Source of the DNA: Actinocorallia populi
GTDB taxonomy: Bacteria; Actinomycetota; Actinomycetes; Streptosporangiales; Streptosporangiaceae
NCBI RefSeq assembly: GCF_002995495.1
Contig: NZ_PVZV01000006.1
Span: 248,001-312,000, forward strand
Direction: 5' to 3'
DNA: 64,000 bases
In this document: piece after piece, positions 28,381-37,323 of the stretch
How the letters are laid out: the number at the start of each line of letters is the position of its first letter
Position numbering within the stretch: the stretch's first letter is position 1
Translations under genes and position numbers: made by a program
The notes under the pieces: model-generated
What the model saw: the letters and a program-made list of their open reading frames with translations, nothing else
Databases searched by the model: none
What the model was told of the DNA's origin: nothing

Positions 28381-29816
28381 TGCGCGAATACCTGAAGTTC
28401 TACATCGGCGGTCAGTGGGTCGACCCGGCCGAGTCCCGGACCATGGACGTGGTCAACCCCGCGACCGAGGAGGTCTGCGGCAAGGTGGCGGCCGGTTCGG
28501 CCGCCGACGTGGACCGGGCCGTCGCGGCGGCCCGCGAGGCCTTCGACGGGTGGGCCTCCACCGGCCGCGAGGAGCGGGTCCGGGTCCTCCAGGACATCCT
28601 CACCGAGTACCAGAACCGCGTCGGCGACCTCGCCGAGGCGCTGACCGAGGAGATGGGCGCGCCCGCCGCACTCGCCGGAGGCTTCCAGGTCGGGCTCGGC
28701 GCGGGCCACCTGACCACGGCGATCGAGCTGCTCAAGGGCTTCGTCTTCGAGGAGCAGCGCGGCGCGACGCTCGTCGTCAGGGAGCCGATCGGCGTCTGCG
28801 GCCTGATCACGCCGTGGAACTGGCCGCTGAACCAGATCGCGGTGAAGGTCTTCCCCGCGCTGGCGTCCGGCTGCACCGTGGTGCTCAAGCCGTCGGAGCA
28901 GTCGCCGTTCACCGGGCAGATCTTCGCCGAGATCCTGCACGCGGCGGGCGTGCCCGCCGGGGTGTTCAACCTCGTGCAGGGCGACGGCCTCGGCGTCGGC
29001 GTGCCGCTCTCCAGCCATCCCGACGTCGACATGGTCTCCTTCACCGGCTCGACGCGGGCGGGCGTGGAGGTCGCGCGGAACGCCGCCCCCACCGTCAAGC
29101 GGGTGACCCAGGAGCTGGGCGGCAAGGGACCGAACATCATCCTGGACGACGAGGCCTTCGCCGCGAACGTCGCGCAGGGCGTTGGCGACATGATGGGCAA
29201 CTCCGGGCAGACCTGCAGCGCCCCCTCGCGCATGCTGGTGCCCGCCGCGCGGATGGCGGAGGCCATCGGCATCGCCCGGGAGGCCGCTGCCGCGATCACC
29301 GTCGGCGACCCGCGGGGCGAGTTCGTGATCGGTCCGGTGGTCTCCGGAGCCCAGTTCGAGAAGATCCAGGCGCTGATCCAGAAGGGCGTCGACGAGGGCG
29401 CCACGCTGGTGGCCGGCGGTCCCGGCCGCCCGGAGGGGCTGGAGCGCGGCTTCTACGTGAAGCCCACGGTCTTCGCCGACGTCACCAACGACATGACCAT
29501 CGCCCGCGAGGAGATCTTCGGGCCGGTCCTGACGATCCTCGGCTACGACGACGTGGACCACGCCGTCGCGATCGCGAACGACACCGAGTACGGCCTCGCC
29601 GGTTATGTGGCGGGCGCCGACCTGGCCCAGGCCCGTGCCGTCGCCCGCCGCATCCGCGCGGGCTGGGTCGCCATCAACGGCGGGTTCGACTTCGCCTGCC
29701 CGTTCGGCGGCTACAAGAAGAGCGGCAACGGCCGCGAGTGGGGTGAGTTCGGCTTCCACGAGTACCTGGAGACCAAGGGCATCCTCGGCTACGCCCCCGA
29801 GGAGGCGGAGGCATGA
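28380..29816 (+). CDS. NAD(P)-dependent aldehyde dehydrogenase
   Basis: 478 residues. The catalytic cysteine is C279 (SGQTCSAPSR) and the general base E245 (TQELGGKGP). The oxyanion asparagine is in TPWNWPLNQ, and the cofactor region FTGSTRAG is intact. It shares an A with the stop of the TPP lyase (TGATG), so the two are made together; the lyase product is the probable substrate, oxidised to the acid. The next gene starts inside its stop (ATGA). Confidence 0.94.
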   Translation: MREYLKFYIGGQWVDPAESRTMDVVNPATEEVCGKVAAGSAADVDRAVAAAREAFDGWASTGREERVRVLQDILTEYQNRVGDLAEALTEEMGAPAALAGGFQVGLGAGHLTTAIELLKGFVFEEQRGATLVVREPIGVCGLITPWNWPLNQIAVKVFPALASGCTVVLKPSEQSPFTGQIFAEILHAAGVPAGVFNLVQGDGLGVGVPLSSHPDVDMVSFTGSTRAGVEVARNAAPTVKRVTQELGGKGPNIILDDEAFAANVAQGVGDMMGNSGQTCSAPSRMLVPAARMAEAIGIAREAAAAITVGDPRGEFVIGPVVSGAQFEKIQALIQKGVDEGATLVAGGPGRPEGLERGFYVKPTVFADVTNDMTIAREEIFGPVLTILGYDDVDHAVAIANDTEYGLAGYVAGADLAQARAVARRIRAGWVAINGGFDFACPFGGYKKSGNGREWGEFGFHEYLETKGILGYAPEEAEA

Positions 29817-30640
29817 CCGCGATCACCACGAGGAGGCTGGGCGGGACCGTCGGGGCCGAGGTCCTGGACGTCGACGCCGAACGCCTGCTGGCCGACGACG
29901 GGCTGCCCGGGGCGTGCATGGAGGCGCTCGAGGAGCACGGCGTGCTGCTGTTCCGCGAACTGCACGCCGATGACGACGCGCAGGTGGCGTTCTGCCGGAA
30001 GATGGGCGAGCTCGCCCGGTTCCCCAAGTACAAGAACCCGAACGTGATGGAGATCAGTTTCGAGCCGGGAAACCCGAACGCGGAGTACTTCGCCAGCAAC
30101 GACCACTGGCATATCGACGGCGCCCTGGACGACATCCCGGCCAAGGCCTCGGTGCTGAGCGCCCGCGCGACGGCCGGTGCGGGCGGCGAGACGGAGTTCG
30201 CCAGCACCTACGCGGCCTACGACGACCTCACGGACGAGGAGAAGGAGCGGTACGCCCGGCTGCGGGTGGTCCACACCTTCGAGGCGATCCAGCGCCTGAC
30301 CTACCCGGACCCGACCCCGGAGCAGCTGGCGGAGTGGGCGTCGCGGACCGTCCGGGAACTCCCCCTGGTGTGGGAGCACCGGTCGGGCCGGCGTTCGCTG
30401 GTGTTCGGGGCGACCGCCTCGCACGTCGCGGGGATGGACGTCGAGGAGGGCAGGGCGCTGCTGTCGGGCATCGAACGGCGGGCCACCGCGCCGGACAAGG
30501 TGCTCCGGCACACCTGGTCGGTGGGCGACATGGTGATGTGGGACAACCGGGGCCTGGTCCACCGGGCGTGCCCGTTCGACCGGAGCGAGCCGCGCAGGAT
30601 GCACCGCACGACCCTCCTCGGCGACGAGGCGATCAGGTGA
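29813..30640 (+). CDS. TauD/TfdA-family alpha-ketoglutarate-dependent dioxygenase
   Basis: 275 residues. The iron-binding facial triad is H100-x-D102 (DHWHIDGA) and H250 (GLVHRACPF), and the 2-oxoglutarate-binding arginine is in PRRMHRTT. The enzyme hydroxylates an unactivated carbon, coupled to decarboxylation of alpha-ketoglutarate. Family substrates include taurine, 2,4-D and alkyl sulfates. Beside the TPP lyase and aldehyde dehydrogenase, alpha-hydroxylation followed by one-carbon cleavage is inferred. It is coupled to both neighbours by 4-base overlaps. Confidence 0.92.
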   Translation: MTAITTRRLGGTVGAEVLDVDAERLLADDGLPGACMEALEEHGVLLFRELHADDDAQVAFCRKMGELARFPKYKNPNVMEISFEPGNPNAEYFASNDHWHIDGALDDIPAKASVLSARATAGAGGETEFASTYAAYDDLTDEEKERYARLRVVHTFEAIQRLTYPDPTPEQLAEWASRTVRELPLVWEHRSGRRSLVFGATASHVAGMDVEEGRALLSGIERRATAPDKVLRHTWSVGDMVMWDNRGLVHRACPFDRSEPRRMHRTTLLGDEAIR

Positions 30641-31380
30641 GCGGGCGCACGGCCGTCGTCACCGGCGGAGCCTCGGGGATCGGGGAGGCCGTCAGCCGGC
30701 GGCTGGCGGAGGACGGCGCCCTGGTGGCGGTCTTCGACCTGAACGGCGACGCGGCGGGGGAGACGGCGGCCTCGATCGAGAAGGCCGGCGGCAGGGCGAT
30801 CGGCCTGGCCGTCGACGTGACCGACCGCGCCGCCGTCGACGCCGGGGTCGCCGAGACCCGGGCCCGGCTGGGGCGGCCGACGATCCTGGTGAACAGCGCC
30901 GGGAGGGCCGTCGTCCACCCCTACCTCGACATCACCGTCGAGGACTGGAACCGGCTGCTGGCCGTCAACCTCACCGGCACGTTCGACTGCTGCCAGGCGG
31001 TGCTCCCGGACATGCTCGAGGAAGGCTGGGGCCGCATCGTCAACATCTCGTCGTCGAGCGTGCACGGCGGCGCCGCGAGGATGGCCGCCTACGTGGCCGC
31101 CAAGTCCGGGGTCGTGGGCCTCACCAAGGTCCTGGCACTGGAGTTCGCCCCGCGGGGGATCACGGTCAACACGATCCCGCCCGGCTTCATCGACTCTCCC
31201 ATGCTGCGCGACACCGTGGAGCGGGGCTTCGTCGACCTCGAACAGCAGACGAAACAGACACCGGTCGGCCGGATCGGGCGGCCCGAGGACGTCGCCGCCA
31301 CCTGCGCGTTCCTGGTGAGCGAGGAGGCCTCCTACATCACCGGGCAGGTCATCGGAGTGAACGGCGGGCGCAACACATGA
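30637..31380 (+). CDS. Short-chain dehydrogenase/reductase
   Basis: 247 residues, starting at GTG 30637 inside the dioxygenase stop (GTGA). The cofactor motif is GGASGIGEAV, then NSAG, the catalytic serine in NISSSSVHGG and YVAAK. It ends ITGQVIGVNGGRNT, the standard SDR C-terminus. It resembles FabG-type 3-oxoacyl reductases and alcohol dehydrogenases equally. Third SDR of the operon, so a different intermediate is likely. Confidence 0.92.
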   Translation: MSGRTAVVTGGASGIGEAVSRRLAEDGALVAVFDLNGDAAGETAASIEKAGGRAIGLAVDVTDRAAVDAGVAETRARLGRPTILVNSAGRAVVHPYLDITVEDWNRLLAVNLTGTFDCCQAVLPDMLEEGWGRIVNISSSSVHGGAARMAAYVAAKSGVVGLTKVLALEFAPRGITVNTIPPGFIDSPMLRDTVERGFVDLEQQTKQTPVGRIGRPEDVAATCAFLVSEEASYITGQVIGVNGGRNT

Positions 31381-31985
31381 GCGGTGGAGCGGCCCGGATA
31401 CCGCCCCTGCCCCGGGCGGAGTGGTCCCCGCAGCTGGCGGAGTTCATCTCCGGGTACCGGTCCGCGGTCCGGAGCGACGGGCCGGAGGAGGAACGCCAGT
31501 CCGGGGCCAACCTGCTGGGCACGCTCGCCCGCCACCCGGCGCTGGCCAAGGCCTTCCTCACCTTCAGCGGCCATCTCCTGTCCGGCGGTTCGCTGTCGGT
31601 CGCGCACCGGGAGCTCCTCGTGCTGCGGGTCGCCCATGTGCGCAGGTGCGATTACGAGTGGGCGCAGCACGTGATCCTCGCGGAGAAGGCCGGTGTCCGC
31701 CCGGAGGAGATCGCCCGGATCCCCGACGGGCCGGACGCCCCGGGGTGGCCGCCCTTCGAACGTGCCCTGCTGAGCGCGGTCGACGAACTGCTCGCCGACG
31801 GCGCGGTGAGCGGCGGCACCTGGAAGGCCCTCGCCGCGGAGTTCGACGACCGGCAGCTCATGGACGTCGTCTTCACCGTCGGCGCCTACGAGCTGGTGGC
31901 CATGGCCCTGCGCTCCTTCGGCGTGCGGCCCGAGCCCGCCCTCGTCCCGTACCTCCCCGGCTACGAGGACGCTCACAGGCCGTAG
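31377..31985 (+). CDS. AhpD-like / carboxymuconolactone decarboxylase family protein
   Basis: 202 residues, helical. The family core is SVAHRELLVLRVAHVRRC followed by DYEWAQHVILAEKAG. Only one cysteine is present where AhpD has a CxxC pair, so peroxidase activity of the AhpD type is unlikely; this one-cysteine group with EWxxH is common in catabolic operons and its role is not established. Coupled to the SDR by a 4-base overlap and last in the operon; 13 bases overlap the convergent SDR gene. Confidence 0.8.
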   Translation: MSGGAARIPPLPRAEWSPQLAEFISGYRSAVRSDGPEEERQSGANLLGTLARHPALAKAFLTFSGHLLSGGSLSVAHRELLVLRVAHVRRCDYEWAQHVILAEKAGVRPEEIARIPDGPDAPGWPPFERALLSAVDELLADGAVSGGTWKALAAEFDDRQLMDVVFTVGAYELVAMALRSFGVRPEPALVPYLPGYEDAHRP

Positions 31986-32770
31986 CGCGCGAGCACGTCC
32001 TCCTTGCGGGGGAGGAGGAACTTGCGGGTCATGCGGGCGGTGGTCAGCCAGGCGATGGCGTCGCCGTTCCTGGTGCTGGCCAGCATCCTGGCGACGAGGT
32101 GGGGGGCGACCTCGTCGACGTGGTCGCACAGGATGTTGAGGATCCTGCGCTGCCCGGCGACCTGCTCGGGGGCGGCGGCGGCCTCGCGGAGCCAGCCGTC
32201 GGTGATGAGGATGCCGGGGCTGACCCGGCCGACCCGCACGCCGGTGCCGGCGACCTCCTTGACCAGCGCGCTGGTGAACGAGTCCAGGCCGCGCTTGGTG
32301 GCGGAGTAGACGCCCATGCCGGGGCGGATGCGGCCGTCGCTGCCGCCGCCCAGGACGTTGAAGACCTGGCCGCCTCCCGCGGCCCGCATGCCGCGGACGG
32401 CGACCTGGGATCCGTAGACGGTGCCGAGCATGTTCGTGGTGACCATCGTGCGGACGTCGTCGGGCGTGGTCTCGGTGATGGGCCGGGTGGTGTGGGCGAC
32501 GCCGGCGTTGTTGATCCACAGGTCGACTCCGCCGAGCGCGTCCACGGCCGCGGTCCACAGGGCCTCGACCTGCGCGGCGTCGGTGACGTCCAGGGCGTGC
32601 CCGTGGACCGCCGCGCCGTCCGCGGCCTCCGGCCGCAACCTCTCGACGGCCTCGTCCACGGCCGTCCGGGCACGGCCCGTGACGACCACGGAGTGCCCGC
32701 GCCGGAGCAGCTCCCGCGCGAGCGCGAAGCCGATCCCCTTGGTGCTGCCGGTGATGACGGCCTTGCGCAT
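31973..32770 (-). CDS. Short-chain dehydrogenase/reductase
   Basis: 265 residues from ATG 32770. The nucleotide-binding motif is GSTKGIGFALA, NNAG follows, and the active site is YSATK. The C-terminal tail (ARMTRKFLLPRKEDVLARYGL) is longer than the SDR core and lacks the GxxxxVDGG ending, as in the extended tail of some retinol-dehydrogenase-like SDRs. It faces the oxygenase operon tail to tail and may be unrelated to it. The 167 bases upstream, to the LacI stop at 32937, should hold its promoter; no clear elements are seen there. Confidence 0.88.
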   Translation of the reverse strand: MRKAVITGSTKGIGFALARELLRRGHSVVVTGRARTAVDEAVERLRPEAADGAAVHGHALDVTDAAQVEALWTAAVDALGGVDLWINNAGVAHTTRPITETTPDDVRTMVTTNMLGTVYGSQVAVRGMRAAGGGQVFNVLGGGSDGRIRPGMGVYSATKRGLDSFTSALVKEVAGTGVRVGRVSPGILITDGWLREAAAAPEQVAGQRRILNILCDHVDEVAPHLVARMLASTRNGDAIAWLTTARMTRKFLLPRKEDVLARYGL

Positions 32771-32937
32771 GATCGCTCCTGGGGACGTGGGGGCAGGGGG
32801 GTTCCTCGCACGCACCGGTACGCGCCTTCCGGTATGGGCGCGATCCTATGCCGTGCCCCTCCCGCCGAACAGGCCTGTTTCGCCCTCGCAACCAATGTTT
32901 CCAAAAAGGGCCGCGCCTGCGGGCGGGATGCGGGGCC

Positions 32938-33972
32938 CTAGGCCGGGGCCCGGCCGGTGGAGCGGCGGGGGACCAGGGCGGGGGAGACGGCGAACTGCAC
33001 CGAGGTGGTGCGCCCCTCGATGCGCTCGAGCAGGAGGCGCCCCACCGTCCTGCCCATGGTCAGGCCGTCCTGGTCCACGCTGGTCAGGGAGATGTTGGCG
33101 AGCGCGGCCATGCGCGTGTCGTCGTAGCCGACCACGGAGACGTCCCCGGGCACGGACAGGCCCGCCTCGTGGACGGCGGCCAGGCTGCCGAACGCGGCGA
33201 GGTCGGCGCCCGCGAAGATCGCCGTGGGCCGGGGGTCGCGGACGAGGAGCTCGCGCGTGCCCTCGTACCCGCCCTCCTCGGTGTAGGACGTGGTCGCGAC
33301 CGCGATCTCGTCGGCGAGCCCGTGCTCGCGCATGACGCGCTTGTAGGTCTGGGCGCGGATGGTCTGGAGCGACGTGCTGGAGCGGGCGCGGCCGATGTCG
33401 CCGTGGGCGATGTGGGCGATGCGGCGGTGCCCGAGGCCGATCAGGTGCGCCATGACGAGCTCGACGCCCGCGGCGTCGTCGTCGGCGACCGAGTCGTAGG
33501 CGGCGGACTTCTCGTGCGGGCCCAGCACGACGGTGGGCAGGATCCGCGCGACCTCCTCGAGCCTGCTCCTGGTGTTCAGCGGGGCGACCATCAGCAGGCC
33601 GTCGACCTGCCGGTCGACCAGGGCGTCGATCGCGCGGCCCTCGGTGCGGGGCGAGGCCCCGCCGCGGACGATGACGACCTGGTACTCGGTGCCGGCGATC
33701 TGCTCGTCGATGCCGTCGAGGATGTCGGGGAAGAACGGGTTGCGCAGGTCGGGGAAGACCACGCCGATCGTGTAGGTGCGTCCGCGCATGGCGCGCGCCG
33801 CGGCGTGCGGGCGGTAACCGAGCTCCTTGATGGCGGCGTTCACCCGCTCACGCATCGCGGGGCTGACGCCGTAGGCGTTGCGCAGCACCTTGGAGACCGC
33901 GGTGGTCGAGACCCCGGCGTGCCGGGCCACGTCGGCGATCGTCGTACGGCGCGGTCGACCGGGCTGGGCCAT
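32938..33972 (-). CDS. LacI-family repressor of the rhamnoside uptake operon
   Basis: 344 residues. The N-terminal HTH is TIADVARHAGVSTTAVSKVL, followed by the hinge helix (HAAARAMRG) and a periplasmic-binding-fold effector domain ending with the LacI-type SVVGYDDTRMA segment. ATG 33972 has AAAGGTGG upstream; an extension to 34077 has no homology. It is divergent from the sugar ABC operon and rhamnosidase. Two TGAAAC/GTTTCA-type half-palindromes lie around that promoter, so repression relieved by a sugar ligand is inferred. Confidence 0.92.
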   Translation of the reverse strand: MAQPGRPRRTTIADVARHAGVSTTAVSKVLRNAYGVSPAMRERVNAAIKELGYRPHAAARAMRGRTYTIGVVFPDLRNPFFPDILDGIDEQIAGTEYQVVIVRGGASPRTEGRAIDALVDRQVDGLLMVAPLNTRSRLEEVARILPTVVLGPHEKSAAYDSVADDDAAGVELVMAHLIGLGHRRIAHIAHGDIGRARSSTSLQTIRAQTYKRVMREHGLADEIAVATTSYTEEGGYEGTRELLVRDPRPTAIFAGADLAAFGSLAAVHEAGLSVPGDVSVVGYDDTRMAALANISLTSVDQDGLTMGRTVGRLLLERIEGRTTSVQFAVSPALVPRRSTGRAPA

Positions 33973-34138
33973 GGGCCACCTTTCACTGGGCCGGTGCCCT
34001 CCGCCCGCCGGAGGGCACCGCCAGAGTGTACGGGAGCCGGTCCGAGCCGGTGGGCCCGGATGGGTAACGTTGCCCATTCACGTTGCTCATAGCGAGGATT
34101 CGTCGGACTAATACGACCTCAGAGCCGTGTTCTGAGTG

Positions 34139-34150
34139 TGAAACGTTATC
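34139..34150. promoter_or_regulatory. LacI-type operator candidate, upstream site
   Basis: TGAAACGTTATC: one perfect LacI-type half site (TGAAAC) and one degenerate half. It lies just upstream of the -35 element of the sugar operon promoter. Its centre is 72 bases from that of the second site, close to seven helical turns, which would suit DNA looping. Confidence 0.5.
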
Positions 34151-34161
34151 CAAAACCGCCC

Positions 34162-34190
34162 TTGACGGAACCCTGAGTGACGCCTACGTT
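34162..34190 (+). promoter_or_regulatory. Promoter of the sugar ABC/rhamnosidase operon
   Basis: TTGACG (34162-34167), a 17-base spacer and TACGTT (34185-34190) match the actinomycete housekeeping sigma consensus. Transcription would begin near 34197, about 40 bases before the binding-protein start, and the promoter is bracketed by two LacI-type elements. Confidence 0.6.
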
Positions 34191-34210
34191 AACGACGGTC
34201 GGGGGGCGAC

Positions 34211-34222
34211 AAAAACGTTTCA
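34211..34222. promoter_or_regulatory. LacI-type operator candidate, downstream site
   Basis: AAAAACGTTTCA: the right half (GTTTCA) is the perfect mirror of the upstream site's TGAAAC half. It lies between the predicted start of transcription and the ribosome-binding site, where a bound repressor would block elongation. Confidence 0.5.
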
Positions 34223-34238
34223 ATCACCTGGAGAATCC

Positions 34239-35543
34239 ATGCAGATCTCCCATCGCCGCCTCGGCGGCGCCGTCGCCGCAGTCGGCATGGCGCTCACGGC
34301 GCTGACCGCGTGCGGCTCGGGCGGGGACTCCGCCGACGGCACGGTCGAGCTGTCGTTCCTCGTGGACAACAGCGAGACGACCCTGTCCCAGGCCAACGCG
34401 GTCGCCGACGCCTTCAACGCGGCGAACAAGGACATCAAGGTCGAGGTCGAGACCCGGCCGCAGGGCACCGAGGGCGACAACGTCGTGAAGACGCGCCTGT
34501 CGACCGGTGAGATGTCGGACGTGTTCTGGTACAACTCCGGTTCCCTGCTGCAGGCGCTCAACCCGGAGCGGTCCCTCGCGGACCTGACCGGAGACCCGGT
34601 CCTCTCGAAGGTGGAGGAGGGCTTCCTGCCCGTCGTCTCCCAGGACGAGAAGGTCTACGGGGTGCCGATCGGGTCGGCCACCGGCGGCGGGATCCTCTAC
34701 AACCGCAAGGTCTACGCCGAGCTCGGCCTCCAGGTCCCCAGGACGTGGGCCGAGTTCATGGCCAACAACGAGAAGATCAAGGCGGCGGGCAAGACCGCCG
34801 TCATCTCGACGTACAAGGACTCCTGGAGCTCCCAGCTCTTCGTGCTGGCCGACTTCTACAACGTCCAGGCCGCGGTCCCGTCCTTCGCGCAGGACTACAC
34901 GGCCAACAAGGCGAAGTTCGCCACGACCCCCGCGGCGCTGACGGGCTTCCAGCACCTCGCCGACGTCAACGCCAAGGGCTACCAGAACAAGGGCTACGGC
35001 TCGGCGACCGTCGACCAGGGCCTCAAACTGCTCCTGGAAGGGGAGGGTGCGCACTTCCCGCTGCTGTCCTTCACCCTCCCGCCGCTGCTGAAGGACAACC
35101 CCGAGGTCGCCACCGACATCGGCTTCTTCGGCGTCCCCGGTGACGACCCGGCCAAGGCCGGCGCCACGATCTGGGAGCCGGCCGCCGTCTACGCCGCCAA
35201 GGGCACCGAGCACCTCGCCGAGGCCAAGGAGTTCATGGCGTTCGTGGCCTCGCCCGAGGGGATCGAGGCCATCGGGAAGGTCTCCACGCCCACCGGCCCC
35301 TACCGCGTCGCGGGCGCCAAGCTGCCCGACGACGCGATCCAGGCGGTCAAGGACATCCAGGCCTACATCGACGCGGGCCTGTCGGCCCCCGCGCTGGAGT
35401 ACCTGTCCCCGGTCAAGGGCCCGTCCCTGGAGCAGATCACCGTCGCGGTCGGCTCCGGCCTGACGGAGCCCGCCGAAGGCGCGGCCCAGTACGACAAGGA
35501 TGTGGAGAAGCAGGCCAAGCAGCTGGGACTGTCCGGGTGGTAG
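34239..35543 (+). CDS. Sugar ABC transporter substrate-binding lipoprotein
   Basis: 434 residues, family 1 extracellular solute-binding protein. A lipoprotein signal with lipobox LTAC is followed by GSGGDSADG; mature residues show AFNAANKDIKVEVETRPQG and YGVPIGSATGGGILYNRKV typical of carbohydrate receptors. ATG 34239 follows GGAG. It is first of four genes (receptor, two permeases, alpha-L-rhamnosidase) downstream of the LacI-controlled promoter. Context suggests the ligand is a rhamnose-containing oligosaccharide or glycoside. Confidence 0.93.
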   Translation: MQISHRRLGGAVAAVGMALTALTACGSGGDSADGTVELSFLVDNSETTLSQANAVADAFNAANKDIKVEVETRPQGTEGDNVVKTRLSTGEMSDVFWYNSGSLLQALNPERSLADLTGDPVLSKVEEGFLPVVSQDEKVYGVPIGSATGGGILYNRKVYAELGLQVPRTWAEFMANNEKIKAAGKTAVISTYKDSWSSQLFVLADFYNVQAAVPSFAQDYTANKAKFATTPAALTGFQHLADVNAKGYQNKGYGSATVDQGLKLLLEGEGAHFPLLSFTLPPLLKDNPEVATDIGFFGVPGDDPAKAGATIWEPAAVYAAKGTEHLAEAKEFMAFVASPEGIEAIGKVSTPTGPYRVAGAKLPDDAIQAVKDIQAYIDAGLSAPALEYLSPVKGPSLEQITVAVGSGLTEPAEGAAQYDKDVEKQAKQLGLSGW

Positions 35544-36472
35544 TCGAAAGCCGGCCGTCGGCGGGGTCCCGCGCGAAGAGCGCGGGGCCCGGCCCCACCC
35601 GTCCCGCGCGGCGGCGCAGGGGAGCGGCCCAGCCCTACACGCTGTACCTCCCCGCCGCCGTCGTCTACTTCGTGATCTTCGCGATCCCGACCGCGATGGC
35701 GTTCTACTTCTCCCTCACCCGCTGGACGCTCTTCGAGAGCGAGTTCGTCGGCCTGGAGAACTTCCGCGACTTCTTCGAGGACCAGAGCCTGCGGATCGGC
35801 CTGCAGAACACCCTGATCTACGCGGTCGTCACCAGCGGCCTCAAGGTCGTGTTCGGCCTGATGCTCGGGGTGCTGCTCACCAGCAAGCTGAGGACGAGCG
35901 GTTTCCTGCGCTCGGTGGTGTTCTTCCCCGTCCTGGTCAGCACGGTCGCCGTCGGCATCACCTTCAGCGTGCTGCTGCGCCCGGACACCGGCCTGGTCGA
36001 CAAGGCGCTGGCCCTCTTCTGCGTCTCCGGCACCGACTGGCTGGGCAGCGCGGAGACCGCGCTGCTGTCCGTCGCGCTGGTGGACGTGTGGAAGGGCGTC
36101 GGCCTGGCCACCGTCATCTACATCGCGGGGATCCTGTCCATCCCCCCGTCCTACTACGAGGCCGTCGCGGTGGACGGCGGCGGCGCCTGGCAGCGGTTCC
36201 GGCACGTCACGTTCCCGCTGAGCTGGCCCGCGACCTCCTCCGTCGTGCTCCTGTCGCTCATCGGCGGGCTCCGGTCGTTCGACCTCATCTGGACGATGAC
36301 CCGCGGCGGGCCCGGCTTCAGCAGCGACGTCATCGCCTCGATCATCTACAAGCAGTACCAGGCGGGCTTCTACGGCCTGTCCACCGCGGGCAACGTCGTC
36401 CTGTTCGTGCTCGTCACGCTGCTGATCCTGCCGCTGTCGTGGTTCTTGAACAGGAAGGAGGTCGCGTCATGA
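35537..36472 (+). CDS. Sugar ABC transporter permease (MalF-like)
   Basis: 311 residues with six hydrophobic segments after a basic N-terminus. The EAA loop that contacts the ATPase is EAVAVDGGGAWQRFRHVTFP near residue 210. It starts at GTG 35537, overlapping the receptor's stop codon, and its stop overlaps the second permease (ATGA). It should form a heterodimer with that permease. Confidence 0.92.
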   Translation: MVVESRPSAGSRAKSAGPGPTRPARRRRGAAQPYTLYLPAAVVYFVIFAIPTAMAFYFSLTRWTLFESEFVGLENFRDFFEDQSLRIGLQNTLIYAVVTSGLKVVFGLMLGVLLTSKLRTSGFLRSVVFFPVLVSTVAVGITFSVLLRPDTGLVDKALALFCVSGTDWLGSAETALLSVALVDVWKGVGLATVIYIAGILSIPPSYYEAVAVDGGGAWQRFRHVTFPLSWPATSSVVLLSLIGGLRSFDLIWTMTRGGPGFSSDVIASIIYKQYQAGFYGLSTAGNVVLFVLVTLLILPLSWFLNRKEVAS

Positions 36473-37296
36473 GGACGCTCCGGAAGGTGGCGGGGGAGAG
36501 CGCGGCGCTCGTCCTGGCCGGCGTGGTGTTCCTGGTCCCGTTCTCCTTCATGCTGCTGACGGCGGTCAAGGACGGCCCGCAGGCCGCCGACCTGGACTTC
36601 TCCTGGCCGACGAGCTGGCCGGTCGTGGAGAACCTCCGCGAGGTCGTCGAGGCGCGGGACTACATCCTGCTGCGCGCCTACGTCAACAGCATCCTCGTGA
36701 CCGTGGTCTCCGTGGGGTTCATCGTGGTCTTCGCCGCGATGGCCGGATACGTCATGCAGCGCCGCCCGGGACGGGTCTCCTCGCTGGCGAACTTCCTGGT
36801 GCTGAGCGGGCTGATCATCCCGCCCGCGATCGTGCCGACCATCTGGCTGCTGCAGGAGCTCGGCCTGTTCAAGACGGTCCCCGGCCTGATCCTCGTGGAG
36901 ATCGCCTTCAACCTCTCCTACGCGGTGCTGCTGTTCCGCGCCTTCGTCGCGGCCGTCCCCAGGGACCTGGACGAGGCCGCGATGATGGACGGCTGCACGG
37001 GCTGGAGGCTGTTCTTCCGGGTGATCTTCCCGCTGCTGCGGCCCGTCGCGATCACGGTCACCCTCACCACCTCGGTGGCGATCTTCAACGACTTCGTGAA
37101 CCCCCTGTACTTCCTGCCCGGCGACGACCACGCGACCGTGCAGACCACCCTCTACAGCTTCCAGAGCCAGTACAGCACCCAGTGGAACCTGCTGTTCATG
37201 GACATCGTGCTGATCACGATCCCGCCGCTGCTGGCCTTCATCTTCTTCAACCGCAAGATCGTCGCCGGCATGACCGCCGGCGCGGTCAAGGGCTGA
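36469..37296 (+). CDS. Sugar ABC transporter permease (MalG-like)
   Basis: 275 residues with six membrane segments; the EAA loop is DEAAMMDGCTGWRLFFRVIF. It completes the membrane part of the importer. No ATPase gene accompanies the operon; actinomycete sugar importers often share one MsiK-type ATPase encoded elsewhere, which is inferred here. The rhamnosidase begins 27 bases downstream. Confidence 0.92.
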   Translation: MRTLRKVAGESAALVLAGVVFLVPFSFMLLTAVKDGPQAADLDFSWPTSWPVVENLREVVEARDYILLRAYVNSILVTVVSVGFIVVFAAMAGYVMQRRPGRVSSLANFLVLSGLIIPPAIVPTIWLLQELGLFKTVPGLILVEIAFNLSYAVLLFRAFVAAVPRDLDEAAMMDGCTGWRLFFRVIFPLLRPVAITVTLTTSVAIFNDFVNPLYFLPGDDHATVQTTLYSFQSQYSTQWNLLFMDIVLITIPPLLAFIFFNRKIVAGMTAGAVKG

Positions 37297-37323
37297 CGAA
37301 CCGACCAAGGAGCACCCCTCCCC

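Noticed and set aside
34083-34238. Upstream extension of the sugar-binding protein
   Set aside because: The extra 52 codons cover the promoter and operators and would destroy the lipoprotein signal peptide.
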